A stretch of 64,000 nt of DNA, from assembly GCA_964489525.1 (NCBI GenBank), contig CAZAYY010000009.1:62001-126000 (forward strand). Direction: 5' to 3'. The translations under genes and the position numbers were made by a program. Under the pieces are notes generated by a model. That model made no database searches and had not been told where the DNA came from. It was given only the letters and a program-made list of their open reading frames with translations. The DNA is from CAZAYY01 sp964489525 (GTDB lineage Bacteria > Chloroflexota > Anaerolineae > Anaerolineales > JABWBV01). Positions 15,800 through 25,757 of this stretch are shown here, piece after piece (position 1 is the first letter of the stretch; each line of letters begins with the position of its first letter).

Positions 15800-18700
15800 T
15801 TACGGGTTGACCGTGAACATGGTTCCGGCGCCGCGGCCGAACACTTCGGGGAAGTAGAGTTCGAAGGCGCTGGGGGGGATGACGTGGTACACGCCCGGGG
15901 TGGCGGCCTGCACCAGGGTGTTGTAGATGTAGGTGCCGGGCGGCAGGACGTAGGCGCTCAGCACCACTTTTTCGTCCTTGAGTTGGATGTTGTTGAAGTA
16001 CCACCAGCCCCAACCCTGCCGCCAGAGGGTTTCGTAGTCGAACTGGTTGGGGATGACCCATTGGGCGCTGGTTTCCAGGGCCTGGTTGACCGGTTCTAAC
16101 CCGGCGGGCAGCGGGTCTTCCACCACCACGTGATGGGCGGTTTGCGGGACGACCAGCGTCAGGCGGGAGAAGAGCATCTCGCCGCTGGTGGCTTCGTTGA
16201 TTTGGACAGGTTCGCCGTCCAGCCGGTAGTAGCTGCGCGAGACGATCAGGCCGCGGTTGAGCGGCTGCACATTTTCGACCGGCACGTAGGCTTTGAGGTG
16301 GGCGGTGTAGTACAGCACGCCTGGCCCGGCGTCGCGGGCGATGATCAGCCGGTTGAGTTCCTGCCCGGTGAGGGCAGAGAGCGGCACCTCGTAGGTTTGG
16401 GTTTCCTGGACGGATGCCGGGGTGGCTTCGGTTTCGCCCAGCAGTTCGCCGTTGAGCGATGCGCCGAACACATAGGCCGGGTTCAGTTCGCCGGTGGTGG
16501 TCACCCAGGCGGCAAAGGCCATTAAGCTCCAGGCGGTTTCTTGCGAGGTGGCCCAATAGCTGCCGCTGCGGTTGCTCATCAGCCAGCGCACGGCGTTGGC
16601 GTTCAGGCTGTTTTGTGGATCAATTTGGATGAGGGCGTTGAGCACGATGGCGGTGGTGCGGGTGTCGGTGTTCCAGCCCCAGGGGTCGCGCCGGCCTTCT
16701 TCCCAATGCATGCCGGTGGCGGAAACCAGGGCGGTGGTGTTAAAGTCCGAAAGCAGGGTGGGCAGGCGCGGGTCGCCGGGGTCCACCAGGTGGAGGGCCT
16801 GGGCAAGGTAGGCGCGGGCGTACAGGCTCATGCCCTGGCGCACGTCGAACATACTCACTGCTATGGACACGTTGGGCTGACCGGCGCGGGCCAAAACATA
16901 CAGCACAAATGCCTGCAGGTCAAGCACATTTTGCGGGGTGCGGTCGCTTACCCCGATTACTTTTCGCTGCAGGTACAGCAGGGCATCTCCGGCGAGGTCG
17001 GCTTTACCGGCTTCCAGCAGGCCCAACACCACGTAGGCCGTGGTTTGCAGGTCGCTTTCATCATTTGCCCACCAACCCCAGCCGCCATCCGGGTTCTGGC
17101 GGGCGAGCAGGCGCTGCACAGCGCGTTCGATGCGCCCGTTCAGTTCGGCGGCCTGGTCGCTGGTTTGCAGTCCTGCCGCTTCGTAGGCCCTCAGCAGCAT
17201 GACTGCGGGCAAAAAGCTCGATACGGTGGCCTCGATGGATTCATATTCCGGGATGGCCAGGGCGTCTAACCCGGCGGCCATGCCCGCCGCCAGCGAGGGC
17301 GCAAGCTGGACGGTGAGCAGACCCTGGGTGAGGTCCCAGCCTGGCACCAGGGCAACCCCTTCCACCCGGCTGCCGCTTTGGTCCAGCAGCCCGGCAGTGC
17401 CCACGATTTCCATCACTTCATACTGGTACACCGGCAGCCCGCCGCCTTCCAATTTGGCCACGGGCGGGCGGCTGGCATCGGTAAATTCCCCGGCGGTGGC
17501 GGTGAAGATCAGGTCTACCCGGCCGGCGGGTTGGCCGGGAGAAATAAATTTCTCGGGCAGGGAGAGAACCGTTACCTGCCAATCTACCCGCTCGCGGCCC
17601 CCGGCGGGGATGCGGTAGGCCTGTTGGGCAGGGGACGACAGTTCAACACCGCTGGCAGAAAGCCCGGCGGTGACATCCAGGTCGGTTTCGGTGTTGTTGT
17701 GGATGATGGCGCTCAGGGTGACCTGGTCGCCCACCAGGAAGTAGCGCGGGGTTTGCGGCCGGACGAGCAGCGGCTTGGTAGAGACCACATCCAGCGTGGC
17801 TTCGCCCACACGGGTGTCGCGGGTGACTGCCCGGGCGTCCATGCGCCAGGTGGTCAGGTTGTCCGGCAGGCGGATGGTGACCTGGGCGCTGCCATCGGCG
17901 CCGGTGGTCAGCTGGCCCTGCCAGTAGGCGGTGTCGGGGAAATCTTCGCGCACTTCGGGCACGCCAAAAACGCCTTCGCCCTTGGCGCCGCCGCCCGAAC
18001 CGCCGCCCCGTCCCAGCACCATCCGCTCGGACGCGGCTTCGTTATAGTGGTCCATGTTCAACACAATGGGCACGGAGGTCTGCACACCCAGGGTGCTGGA
18101 TCCATAAAAGAAATCCAGGGAGGGCAGTGCATTGGGGCCAAGCAGGGTGAGGGTTGCCAGGTCCACCAGGGCCAGGGAGAACTCAGCCTGCACCGGTGCG
18201 CCGGTGTAGTCGCGGGCCGTTACCTGGAAGGTGACCTCATCGCCTGGCCCGGCCTGGGCGGGCGATGCGGCAATTTCAACCTGCAGTTCCTGGGCAACCC
18301 GGGCGACGTCCAGTTGGACCATCCCCATGCGGAAATCGGGTTTGCCGCTGGTCTCGGCGCCTTCCACCAGCAGGGCGGAGAAGAACACGCCTGGGGCCAT
18401 GTCTGGGGTGATGGGCAGTTCGTAGAGGTACGAGCTGCTCTCCAGGCGCACCACCTGTTGGGTTTTCACTTTGCCGCGCTCCACGGTGAGCAGGGCGTAG
18501 ACGGGTTTGCTGAAGGGCGATGCGATTAAGATGCGGGCCGTTTCGCCGGGGGTGTAGGCCTCTTTATCGGCCACCAGCGTGATGCGCCGGTCGTCGGTTT
18601 GCCGCCAACCGCCAAAATTGGGGTCCCAGGCCCACATATACGCTGCAGCCCGGCCTTCGTTCCCACTGGCGTCCAGCGTGCTGACGATGGCTTTAAAGGT

Positions 18701-21700
18701 GCCGCCGTTGGGGGGCGTAAAGCGGACCTGCGCCCGGCCATCTGCGCCGGTGAGGACGTTTTCAAACAGCGCCACCGGAACTTCTTCCACGGATGAGGTC
18801 CACTTGATGGTTCCGGAGGGGTCCTGCTCCTGGACGGAGTACCAGCGCCGCTCGACAATTTCGACGCGCAGCGCCTGCCCGGCCAGCGTTTGGGCGTTCC
18901 AGTCCACCGCCACCACTTCAAAGGTTTGCTCTTTGTTGGCTTCGCCCACGTAAGTGAGCGGGCGGACGCCGGGGTAGACCGCGCTCTTATGCACGATGAC
19001 ATCGGCCCGCCCGCTGACGCTGGTCCCGGCCAGGTCGTACAGGGTGGCTTCAAAGGTGAAGCTGCGGCTCGTGGCAGCGTCGCCCAGGTCGGCGGGCAGG
19101 CTCTGGCTGTATTTGCCGTCAGCGCCTGTCCGGGCGCTGCCCTGGGCGATGATTTCGGGGTAGTTGACTTCGCCAAAGTCGTAGTAATACAGGTCATTGT
19201 CACTTTCGCTGAAGCTGAAGCCGCTCAGGTCGCCGCCGGGGTTGAAGGTGTAATTTACTGCGGTCACGGTCCAGTCCAGCAGGGCATCGGAAACGCCGCC
19301 GCCGAAGAAGTAGCTGGCTTCCAGGTCAAACCCCATGGTTTCACCCACCAACACATCCTCGCGTGCCGCCTGCACCTGCACCATGAAATCGGGCCGGCGG
19401 TATTCGGCCACGGTGAAGTAGCCATAGGCGCTGTAGTCTGCGTTTGCCGGGGTGACCTGGATGGTGTAGGCGCCCAGGGCGGCGTCGTTGTCCAGGGTGA
19501 ACTGGCCGCTGAAGGTGCCAAATTCGTTCAGCGGCAGGGTGGCTTCGTAGACGGTGTTCTGGTAATCCTGGATGGACACCAGCAAGCTGGTCACCGCCGG
19601 GACGCGGTAATTGAGGTCATCGTTGAAGCGCACCACCCCTTTGAACGCAATGGGCTGGCCGGGTCGGTAGAGCGGCCGGTCGGTGTAGATGTAGGTGGTC
19701 AGTTGGTTGGGAACGCTGTAAAAACTCTCCCAGATGCCCAGGTCGTAAAACGAGACACCGCTGCCCCATTGGGATGAGGTGACGGCAAAAAGGGTTTCGT
19801 TGTCCACCATGGCATAGCGGGCCTGCCAGTATTCTTCCGGGGTTTTCAGCCCGTTGAATTTGGCCAGGCCGCTGGTATCGCTGGCTTGGCTGGCGATCAG
19901 GTTCATCTGGTTGTCATACAGGCCGATGTTTACGCCGCTCAACGGGCTGCCGGTTTCCAGGTCGGTTGCCCAGGCTAACACCTCGTTTGCGGTGGATTTC
20001 ATGGTGATGTTGAGCGCCGACACGACGAACAGGCGGGTTTCATCAGCCCGTTGGCCGTAGTTGGGTATTTGAGCGGATTCAACCATTAAAAGGTAAGCCC
20101 CCTGGGGCAGCAGCCCGCCGTCCGGCGAGGTGGGGGTAAAGAGGTTGGCAATGCTCTGGTCGGCTGCCGATTCGATATTGCGGGTTTCTTCCCATACCAG
20201 GCTGTTTGCAGAGGGGGTGTAGTTGAACCGGGAAGAATAGTTCCCCAGCATTTCGGCGAAGGTGCCGATCGCCAGGCGGTAAACTTTCAGGTTGACCTGC
20301 CGGACGTTGACAGTGTTCAGGTAAAACTCCTGGGGCACCTGTGCCCGGAACATGGCCAGTTCGAAGGGCATGTCCAGCCACAGGCTGGGATAGTAAGGCC
20401 CGGTGGTGAACTGGACAACCTGGCCGCTTTCAATCCGGTTGCCGTAGATATCTTCCATACCGGGCAGCAGTTCCAGGGTGTAGTTGGTGGACGGTTCCAG
20501 CCCCCAGGCCGAATAGCCCCAACCCCAGGAATCGTAGTACCACTGCACATCCGGGTCGAGCGGCGGGGTGAGGATCACCCTACCCACCAGGCTGTTGATG
20601 TTCATCGGAGAGGCGAAGTCAATCCGCACACTGCCATCATAGTTGGGCTGCACAGCGCCGTTTTGTGGGTATGTGCTCAGCACTGCCGGGGGGTTGACGG
20701 TAAAGAAAGACCACTGCACCGCAGATCTCAGCGGCGTTTGGTTGGCGTCCAGGGCAAATTGGGCCAGGTAAAGCAAATATTCGGTGCCCAACTGCATCCG
20801 CACGGTGGGGGTAAACACCACGGTGGTGCTGGTTTCGTTCCATTTGAACTGCAGGGGAACCGGCTGCCGCCCGGCGGCGGTGGCGATCTGCAGGTTGTTT
20901 TCCACGCTGGCCTGGTCCATCGGCTGGTTGAAATCCAGCGCAAAGGCCTGGTCGAGCAGAACGCCTGCATACCCGGCGGGTGGATTGGTGGTTACGCCCA
21001 CAATGGTCAGCGCGCCGGCGGTGGGTTGGATGGTGGTGAAGAACCAGGTAAAAGCCTCGCCCAAAACCTCGCCATCCACACTGGTCAGGTTGGGGTCAAT
21101 CGAAGCCTGGTAGGTCACCCCGCCCTGCAGCGGGCGGCTGGGCCGGAAGATGTACACCGAGGTGTTCAGCCATTCCCCCGCACCTTCTGCGGCGGGTTGG
21201 AGGATGAGTGGTTGGGGCAGCGCCTGGCCCTCCACAGGCTGCAGCGGCACAATCGGGCGGTTGAAAATCACCGTAATCACGGTGTTTTGCAGCACTTCCC
21301 TGGCGCCATCTACGGGCAGGGTTTGGCTGACGGCCAGCCTGCCGCTGGATTGGAAGCTAAACGAGAACGGCTCTAAAAGGGCCAGCCCACTGGCGCTTTT
21401 GGCGGCTTCGCTGAGCCTGGCGCGCAGTTCTGCCCCGGACGCGCCCAACGAGCTGAGCATCTGCATATCCGGTTTGTACACAAACGAGCGGCTGCTGGTC
21501 CAGGTGATTTCGCCCGGGATGTTCATTTCGCCGCCGGCGGTCACGCTGAACGCCTGGGCCACGGACGTCGGGTCCATGGGTTGGTTAAAGACCACCTCAA
21601 CCCCGGCTTCCATCGTTTTTCCGGCTTCCGGCCCCCAAGAAATCACCCGTGGGGCGGCCTGGGCGCTGGTGTCGAACAACGCCCCCAGGCGCGGGGTAGG

Positions 21701-21853
21701 GGTAGGCGCCGGGGTGGCGGTGGGGGCAGGGGTGGAGCTGGGCACTGCCACGGTGGGTTCAGGCGGGGTGGGGCTTTCTTCCCCGCTGCATCCAACCACA
21801 GCCAGTGCCAGCAGCAGCGCAAAGAATACGAGGAGAGTACGGGTGGTTTTCAT
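15800..21853 (-). CDS. Bacterial alpha-2-macroglobulin-like lipoprotein lacking the thioester
   Basis: This is a 2,017-residue lipoprotein of the bacterial A2M family. The signal has lipobox AVVGC and is followed by a Pro/Thr linker. Successive MG-type beta domains follow, including Ig-like N-terminal units with FNQPMDPTSV and FNRPIVPLQP motifs. The A2M core includes YRPGQPIAFKGVVR, the TAYWQGQLTTGADGSAQVTI block preceding the LPDNLTTWRMDA motif, and a helical thioester-type domain (about 1500-1800). Where classical members have CxEQ, this protein has YESIEATVSSFLPA: Cys is Ser1539 and Gln is Ala1542. So it belongs to the thioester-less branch, as E. coli YfaS does. It may bind or trap proteases without covalent capture. 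The Met at 21853 is used because the signal peptide starts there. Confidence 0.92.
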   Translation of the reverse strand: MKTTRTLLVFFALLLALAVVGCSGEESPTPPEPTVAVPSSTPAPTATPAPTPTPRLGALFDTSAQAAPRVISWGPEAGKTMEAGVEVVFNQPMDPTSVAQAFSVTAGGEMNIPGEITWTSSRSFVYKPDMQMLSSLGASGAELRARLSEAAKSASGLALLEPFSFSFQSSGRLAVSQTLPVDGAREVLQNTVITVIFNRPIVPLQPVEGQALPQPLILQPAAEGAGEWLNTSVYIFRPSRPLQGGVTYQASIDPNLTSVDGEVLGEAFTWFFTTIQPTAGALTIVGVTTNPPAGYAGVLLDQAFALDFNQPMDQASVENNLQIATAAGRQPVPLQFKWNETSTTVVFTPTVRMQLGTEYLLYLAQFALDANQTPLRSAVQWSFFTVNPPAVLSTYPQNGAVQPNYDGSVRIDFASPMNINSLVGRVILTPPLDPDVQWYYDSWGWGYSAWGLEPSTNYTLELLPGMEDIYGNRIESGQVVQFTTGPYYPSLWLDMPFELAMFRAQVPQEFYLNTVNVRQVNLKVYRLAIGTFAEMLGNYSSRFNYTPSANSLVWEETRNIESAADQSIANLFTPTSPDGGLLPQGAYLLMVESAQIPNYGQRADETRLFVVSALNITMKSTANEVLAWATDLETGSPLSGVNIGLYDNQMNLIASQASDTSGLAKFNGLKTPEEYWQARYAMVDNETLFAVTSSQWGSGVSFYDLGIWESFYSVPNQLTTYIYTDRPLYRPGQPIAFKGVVRFNDDLNYRVPAVTSLLVSIQDYQNTVYEATLPLNEFGTFSGQFTLDNDAALGAYTIQVTPANADYSAYGYFTVAEYRRPDFMVQVQAAREDVLVGETMGFDLEASYFFGGGVSDALLDWTVTAVNYTFNPGGDLSGFSFSESDNDLYYYDFGEVNYPEIIAQGSARTGADGKYSQSLPADLGDAATSRSFTFEATLYDLAGTSVSGRADVIVHKSAVYPGVRPLTYVGEANKEQTFEVVAVDWNAQTLAGQALRVEIVERRWYSVQEQDPSGTIKWTSSVEEVPVALFENVLTGADGRAQVRFTPPNGGTFKAIVSTLDASGNEGRAAAYMWAWDPNFGGWRQTDDRRITLVADKEAYTPGETARILIASPFSKPVYALLTVERGKVKTQQVVRLESSSYLYELPITPDMAPGVFFSALLVEGAETSGKPDFRMGMVQLDVARVAQELQVEIAASPAQAGPGDEVTFQVTARDYTGAPVQAEFSLALVDLATLTLLGPNALPSLDFFYGSSTLGVQTSVPIVLNMDHYNEAASERMVLGRGGGSGGGAKGEGVFGVPEVREDFPDTAYWQGQLTTGADGSAQVTIRLPDNLTTWRMDARAVTRDTRVGEATLDVVSTKPLLVRPQTPRYFLVGDQVTLSAIIHNNTETDLDVTAGLSASGVELSSPAQQAYRIPAGGRERVDWQVTVLSLPEKFISPGQPAGRVDLIFTATAGEFTDASRPPVAKLEGGGLPVYQYEVMEIVGTAGLLDQSGSRVEGVALVPGWDLTQGLLTVQLAPSLAAGMAAGLDALAIPEYESIEATVSSFLPAVMLLRAYEAAGLQTSDQAAELNGRIERAVQRLLARQNPDGGWGWWANDESDLQTTAYVVLGLLEAGKADLAGDALLYLQRKVIGVSDRTPQNVLDLQAFVLYVLARAGQPNVSIAVSMFDVRQGMSLYARAYLAQALHLVDPGDPRLPTLLSDFNTTALVSATGMHWEEGRRDPWGWNTDTRTTAIVLNALIQIDPQNSLNANAVRWLMSNRSGSYWATSQETAWSLMAFAAWVTTTGELNPAYVFGASLNGELLGETEATPASVQETQTYEVPLSALTGQELNRLIIARDAGPGVLYYTAHLKAYVPVENVQPLNRGLIVSRSYYRLDGEPVQINEATSGEMLFSRLTLVVPQTAHHVVVEDPLPAGLEPVNQALETSAQWVIPNQFDYETLWRQGWGWWYFNNIQLKDEKVVLSAYVLPPGTYIYNTLVQAATPGVYHVIPPSAFELYFPEVFGRGAGTMFTVNP

Positions 21854-22352
21854 AGGGTTTCTCGCTTTTTTCCTTAACAAATGATGGGCAGCGCGCAAAA
21901 CACGCTGCCAGAACAGGCAGGAATACGCTTAAGACGTTTGATCTTGCCGGTTTGTTCCCGGAATCATACATGCGTTCCATTTTTAGTATACACCCGGGGT
22001 TGGGTTTTGTCCCATGGGAATTCACGCCATCCGGGCGGATGCCGTTTGGGCGGACACGGGGGAACTCCGGCGGGAAGGGCTGGTCTGCGGGTGGGCAGGC
22101 GGGCTGCGCCGGAAGGATCCAGGGTTACTACCCGGGCGGACGCCGTCCGCCCCTACAGGAGGATTATGGACACCCCTATGATGTCTTAGGGACAGGTCGC
22201 CTTTGGGAGGAGGTTCCGCTGCGCCTACAGCTTCCAGCCTACAGCCTAAAGCCTCCCACCTCCCGCCTCCACCCTCCGGGTATATAATAAAGGTAAGACT
22301 GGCTGATTGTCGCCGCACGCAAGACGAACCGCCAGCCAGCCGGGGAGCTGGT
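21854..22352. repeat. Intergenic repeat, copy 2 (core 22074-22164), and promoter region
   Basis: This is about 500 bases without a gene. The part next to the macroglobulin gene has no clear repeat. Bases 22074-22164 are the partner of 11054-11144. The CTACAGC/CCTAAAGCCT block (22216-22255) is the partner of 11229-11265. A TATATAATAA string at 22281-22290 supplies a TATAAT -10 (22283-22288) for the FHA-ABC gene, giving a leader of about 58 nt. Confidence 0.65.
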
Positions 22353-25300
22353 ATGAACGAAGATTCTCAGGCTGGACCAACGACGCTGGTTTGCCGCTAC
22401 CGCATTGGAACGGGGCCCTGGCAGGAGCAGCCGGTTGTGGCTGCCCAATATTTGGTGGGCCGGGGCAGCGACTGTGACCTGCGCCTGGAGAGTTCGGAGA
22501 TTTCCCGGCGGCATTTCAAAATTGCCTTCACCCCTTCTGAAATCACCCTTACCGATTTGGGCTCCACCAACGGCACTACGGTCAATGGTGTTCCTGCCCT
22601 GCCCAACCGCCCGGTGCCCGTCCACCCGGGCGACCTGGTGGCTTTTGGCAACTGCCTGCTGGCGCTCGACCCGCGCCCATCTGCCTCACCTCCTGCGGCG
22701 CCTGTCCCGGTGCCCGCGCCTGCCCAACCTGCCTCGCGCTGGTACCTGCACTATCGCTTTGCCCGCAGCCCCTGGCAGTGCCTTCCTTTGCCAGAGGGCG
22801 AGCTGGTGATTGGCCGCTCGCCGAATGCGGGTTTGTACCTGAACGATGGCGAAATTTCGCGCACCCACTGCCGGGTGGTGGTTTCGCCCGATTCGCTGGG
22901 AATCATGGATTTAGGCTCCACCAACGGCACCCAGCTTAAAGGCCAGCCTGTGCCGCCGCGCCGCCTTTTCCGGGTGGAACCCGGTGAACTGTTTAGCATT
23001 GGGCCGTATTCTTTCTATGTGAATGCTTCTCCGGCAGAGGGTGGCTACATCCCCGGTCGGGAGCCGACGGTCTACGCCCCTCAGGCCCCTGAAGCCCAAC
23101 CCGGCCCGGAAATTGGGGTGCAGACCATGCTCGACCCCGAAGCCGCCGGGCCTGGCTTGCCGGGGTTTGGCACACCCGTGCGCCTGCACCACCTGGACAT
23201 CAAAAACCTGGAACGTGTGACGATTGGCCGCGCCGCCGATAACCACCTGGTGATTGAACACCCCCAGGTCAGCCGCTACCACGCGGTTTTAGAGCGGCTT
23301 GGCGCCCGCTTCCACCTGCGCGACCTGCGCAGCGCCAATGGGGTTTACCTCAATGGCCAGCGGGTGGAGCGCGAAACCTGGCTGAAGGAAGGCGATGAAA
23401 TCCGGATTGGGCCGAACAGCTTCATCCTGACCAGCGAATTCCTCCACCAACAGGTGGATACCGGCCTGCCGCTAACGGCCCAACATCTCAACCTGTATGT
23501 CAATAAAACCCTCAATATTTTGCAAGACATTTCCCTGTCCATCCGCCCGATGGAATTTGTCGCCCTGGTGGGGATGAGCGGCGCCGGAAAAACCACCCTG
23601 CTCAACGCCCTCAGCGGCTATCGCCCGGCTACCCAGGGGCAGGTACGCTGCGGCGGGGTTAACCTGTACCAAAATTACAACCTCTTCCGCAACGATATTG
23701 GCTATGTGCCCCAAAAAGATATCGTCCATACCGAACTGACCCCCGAAGAAGCCCTGGAATACGCCGCCCGCCTGCGCATGCCGCCCGACACATCTCCGGA
23801 CGAGCGCAGCCTCGCGGTGCACCGGGTTCTCAATGACCTCGACCTGGCAGAACGGCGCAGTGTGCCCATTGCCCGGCTTTCGGGCGGCCAGTTGAAGCGG
23901 GTGTCCATTGGGGTGGAGCTGCTCACCCGGCCACGCCTGTTTTTCCTCGACGAGCCGACCAGCGGCCTGGACCCTGGCACCGAATTTGACATGATGAAGC
24001 TCATGCGCCGCCTGGCCGACCAGGGCCGGACGATTGTCCTGGTTACCCATGCCACCAAGAACGTCATGTTCTGTGACAAGGTGGTTTTCCTGGCGCGGGG
24101 CGGCCATCTGGCGTTTTTTGGGCCGCCCGAAGACGCCCTGACCTATTTCGACCAGCACCGCACCGACCGAGAACGCCGTGAAAAAGAGATGGAGTTTGAC
24201 GACATTTACCGGATTTTGCAGGATGAAAGCCGGGGCAAACCCGCAGAATGGGCACAGCGCTACAAACAGTCCGCGGTTTACCAGCAGGTGATGGGCACCG
24301 GTGAGCTTGCTGCCCGTCCGGCAGTGCCACCCACTGCATCCCAGGCTGGCGGGCGTTCGGGCCAGCGCCATGCTGGCAGGTCCAACAGCAGCGCCCTGCG
24401 CCAGTTGTCCATCCTATCGGCTCGCAACTTGAAAATTATTGCAAAAGACAAAGTGTCCCTGGGTCTGATGCTGGCGATTGCCCCGGCCATTGGTCTGCTG
24501 GATTTTATCTGGGGCAGCCGCCTGTACGACCCGGTGAAGGGGGATGCCGCCAAGATTCTGACCCTGTGGTTCATGGCCGCATTGATCACCGTGTTGGTGG
24601 GAGCATTGAGCAGTGTGCGCGAAATTGTCAAAGAAGCTGATATTTACAAACGCGAACGGGCGGTTAATTTGCGCGTCTTTCCTTACGTGCTCTCCAAGGT
24701 GTGGGTGGGTGTGGTGCTGGCGCTCTACCAATCGGGGGTGCTGCTCCTGACCAAGCTGGTGTTTGTCCGCCCGGATGTTCCGGCGCCTTCCGCCTATGCC
24801 TGGCTGTATGTCACCCTCTTTCTTGCCACCCTGTGCGGCTACCTGGTTGGGCTGGCCATCTCGGCCAGTGCGCCCAACCAGAACGCAGCGATGATGCTGA
24901 TTATTGCCGCGCTCGTCCCGCAGTTTATGTTTGCCGGGGCGCTGCTGCCCCTGGACCTGATTCCTGGCGGGCGCTTGATCAGCAATGTGATGCCCACGCG
25001 TTGGGCCTTTGAGGCTTTTGTGCGCATTACAGGCATGGGCGCAGCGCTGGAAACCGACCCGTGCTGGGCGGGCACCCCCGAAAACCTGCGGGCCAGCCTT
25101 TCGGAGGCCGAAAAACAGGCCTGCCCGTGCATGGGGCCGAATATTTTCACCGCCTGCACGGCTTTTCCCGGCATCCTTTCACCTGATTTTTATACAGAGC
25201 AGGCCCGCCAGGCGCTCGCCAGGCCCAGGCCGGCCGAGCCGCCTTTACCAACGCCCATCCCATACCCCACCCCTTACCCATCGCCAACCCCGCTGCCCAC

Positions 25301-25751
25301 CCCCACCCGGCTGCCCTCTCCCACCCCGTACCCCACCCCCGCCGACCCACGCGACCTGGGGGTGTATATGGACCAGCGCCAGGCCCAGGGTGAGCAGTAC
25401 CAGAGCCAGGTTCTCGATCAGTTTGAGCAGTACCGGCTGGACAGCCAGGCCCAGGGGCAGGAATATTCCGACCAGCGCACCGCCCAGGGAGATGAATACG
25501 CCATTTTGCGCGAGCAGCAGGGGGATGAATATGCAGACGCCATGCGCGCCTATGGCGATGATCGGGCAGCCTGGCAGGAGAGCCGCGAGAAAGCCATCAG
25601 CAGCGCCGAAGGCTTACTGGGAAACATATACGATAATTTCACCCAGGTTTTTTCGGGTGAAGTCTACACCCGCTGGCTGAACATGGCCTGGATTATGATT
25701 GGGCTGTTTGCCTTTGTGCTCTTTTTTCAGAGCCGGAAGGATGTTGTCTGA
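22353..25751 (+). CDS. Triple-FHA, ABCG-type ABC transporter with extracellular hendecad domain
   Basis: This 1,132-residue fusion carries three FHA phosphothreonine-binding domains with G-R-x and S-x-x-H / NG motifs (about 30-110, 150-230 and 287-365). An ABC ATPase follows, with Walker A GMSGAGKTT at 407-415, signature LSGGQLKRVSIG near 508, Walker B LFFLDEPTSGLD near 530 and the VTHAT switch His. An ABC-2/ABCG membrane domain starts near residue 690. A long insert lies between the fifth and last membrane helices: a Pro/Thr run (about 960-1000) and 11-residue repeats of the type QGDEYADAMRA. FHA domains suggest control by a Ser/Thr kinase. The start follows a GGGGAG site; upstream in-frame starts cross the repeat region. 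Confidence 0.9.
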   Translation: MNEDSQAGPTTLVCRYRIGTGPWQEQPVVAAQYLVGRGSDCDLRLESSEISRRHFKIAFTPSEITLTDLGSTNGTTVNGVPALPNRPVPVHPGDLVAFGNCLLALDPRPSASPPAAPVPVPAPAQPASRWYLHYRFARSPWQCLPLPEGELVIGRSPNAGLYLNDGEISRTHCRVVVSPDSLGIMDLGSTNGTQLKGQPVPPRRLFRVEPGELFSIGPYSFYVNASPAEGGYIPGREPTVYAPQAPEAQPGPEIGVQTMLDPEAAGPGLPGFGTPVRLHHLDIKNLERVTIGRAADNHLVIEHPQVSRYHAVLERLGARFHLRDLRSANGVYLNGQRVERETWLKEGDEIRIGPNSFILTSEFLHQQVDTGLPLTAQHLNLYVNKTLNILQDISLSIRPMEFVALVGMSGAGKTTLLNALSGYRPATQGQVRCGGVNLYQNYNLFRNDIGYVPQKDIVHTELTPEEALEYAARLRMPPDTSPDERSLAVHRVLNDLDLAERRSVPIARLSGGQLKRVSIGVELLTRPRLFFLDEPTSGLDPGTEFDMMKLMRRLADQGRTIVLVTHATKNVMFCDKVVFLARGGHLAFFGPPEDALTYFDQHRTDRERREKEMEFDDIYRILQDESRGKPAEWAQRYKQSAVYQQVMGTGELAARPAVPPTASQAGGRSGQRHAGRSNSSALRQLSILSARNLKIIAKDKVSLGLMLAIAPAIGLLDFIWGSRLYDPVKGDAAKILTLWFMAALITVLVGALSSVREIVKEADIYKRERAVNLRVFPYVLSKVWVGVVLALYQSGVLLLTKLVFVRPDVPAPSAYAWLYVTLFLATLCGYLVGLAISASAPNQNAAMMLIIAALVPQFMFAGALLPLDLIPGGRLISNVMPTRWAFEAFVRITGMGAALETDPCWAGTPENLRASLSEAEKQACPCMGPNIFTACTAFPGILSPDFYTEQARQALARPRPAEPPLPTPIPYPTPYPSPTPLPTPTRLPSPTPYPTPADPRDLGVYMDQRQAQGEQYQSQVLDQFEQYRLDSQAQGQEYSDQRTAQGDEYAILREQQGDEYADAMRAYGDDRAAWQESREKAISSAEGLLGNIYDNFTQVFSGEVYTRWLNMAWIMIGLFAFVLFFQSRKDVV

Positions 25752-25757
25752 CCCGGC

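Noticed and set aside
15768..19777. Several ORFs of 240-380 codons opposite and in other frames of the macroglobulin gene
   Set aside because: They mirror the high-GC codon bias of the real gene, lack ribosome-binding sites and have low-complexity Gly/Val/His/Gln-rich translations.
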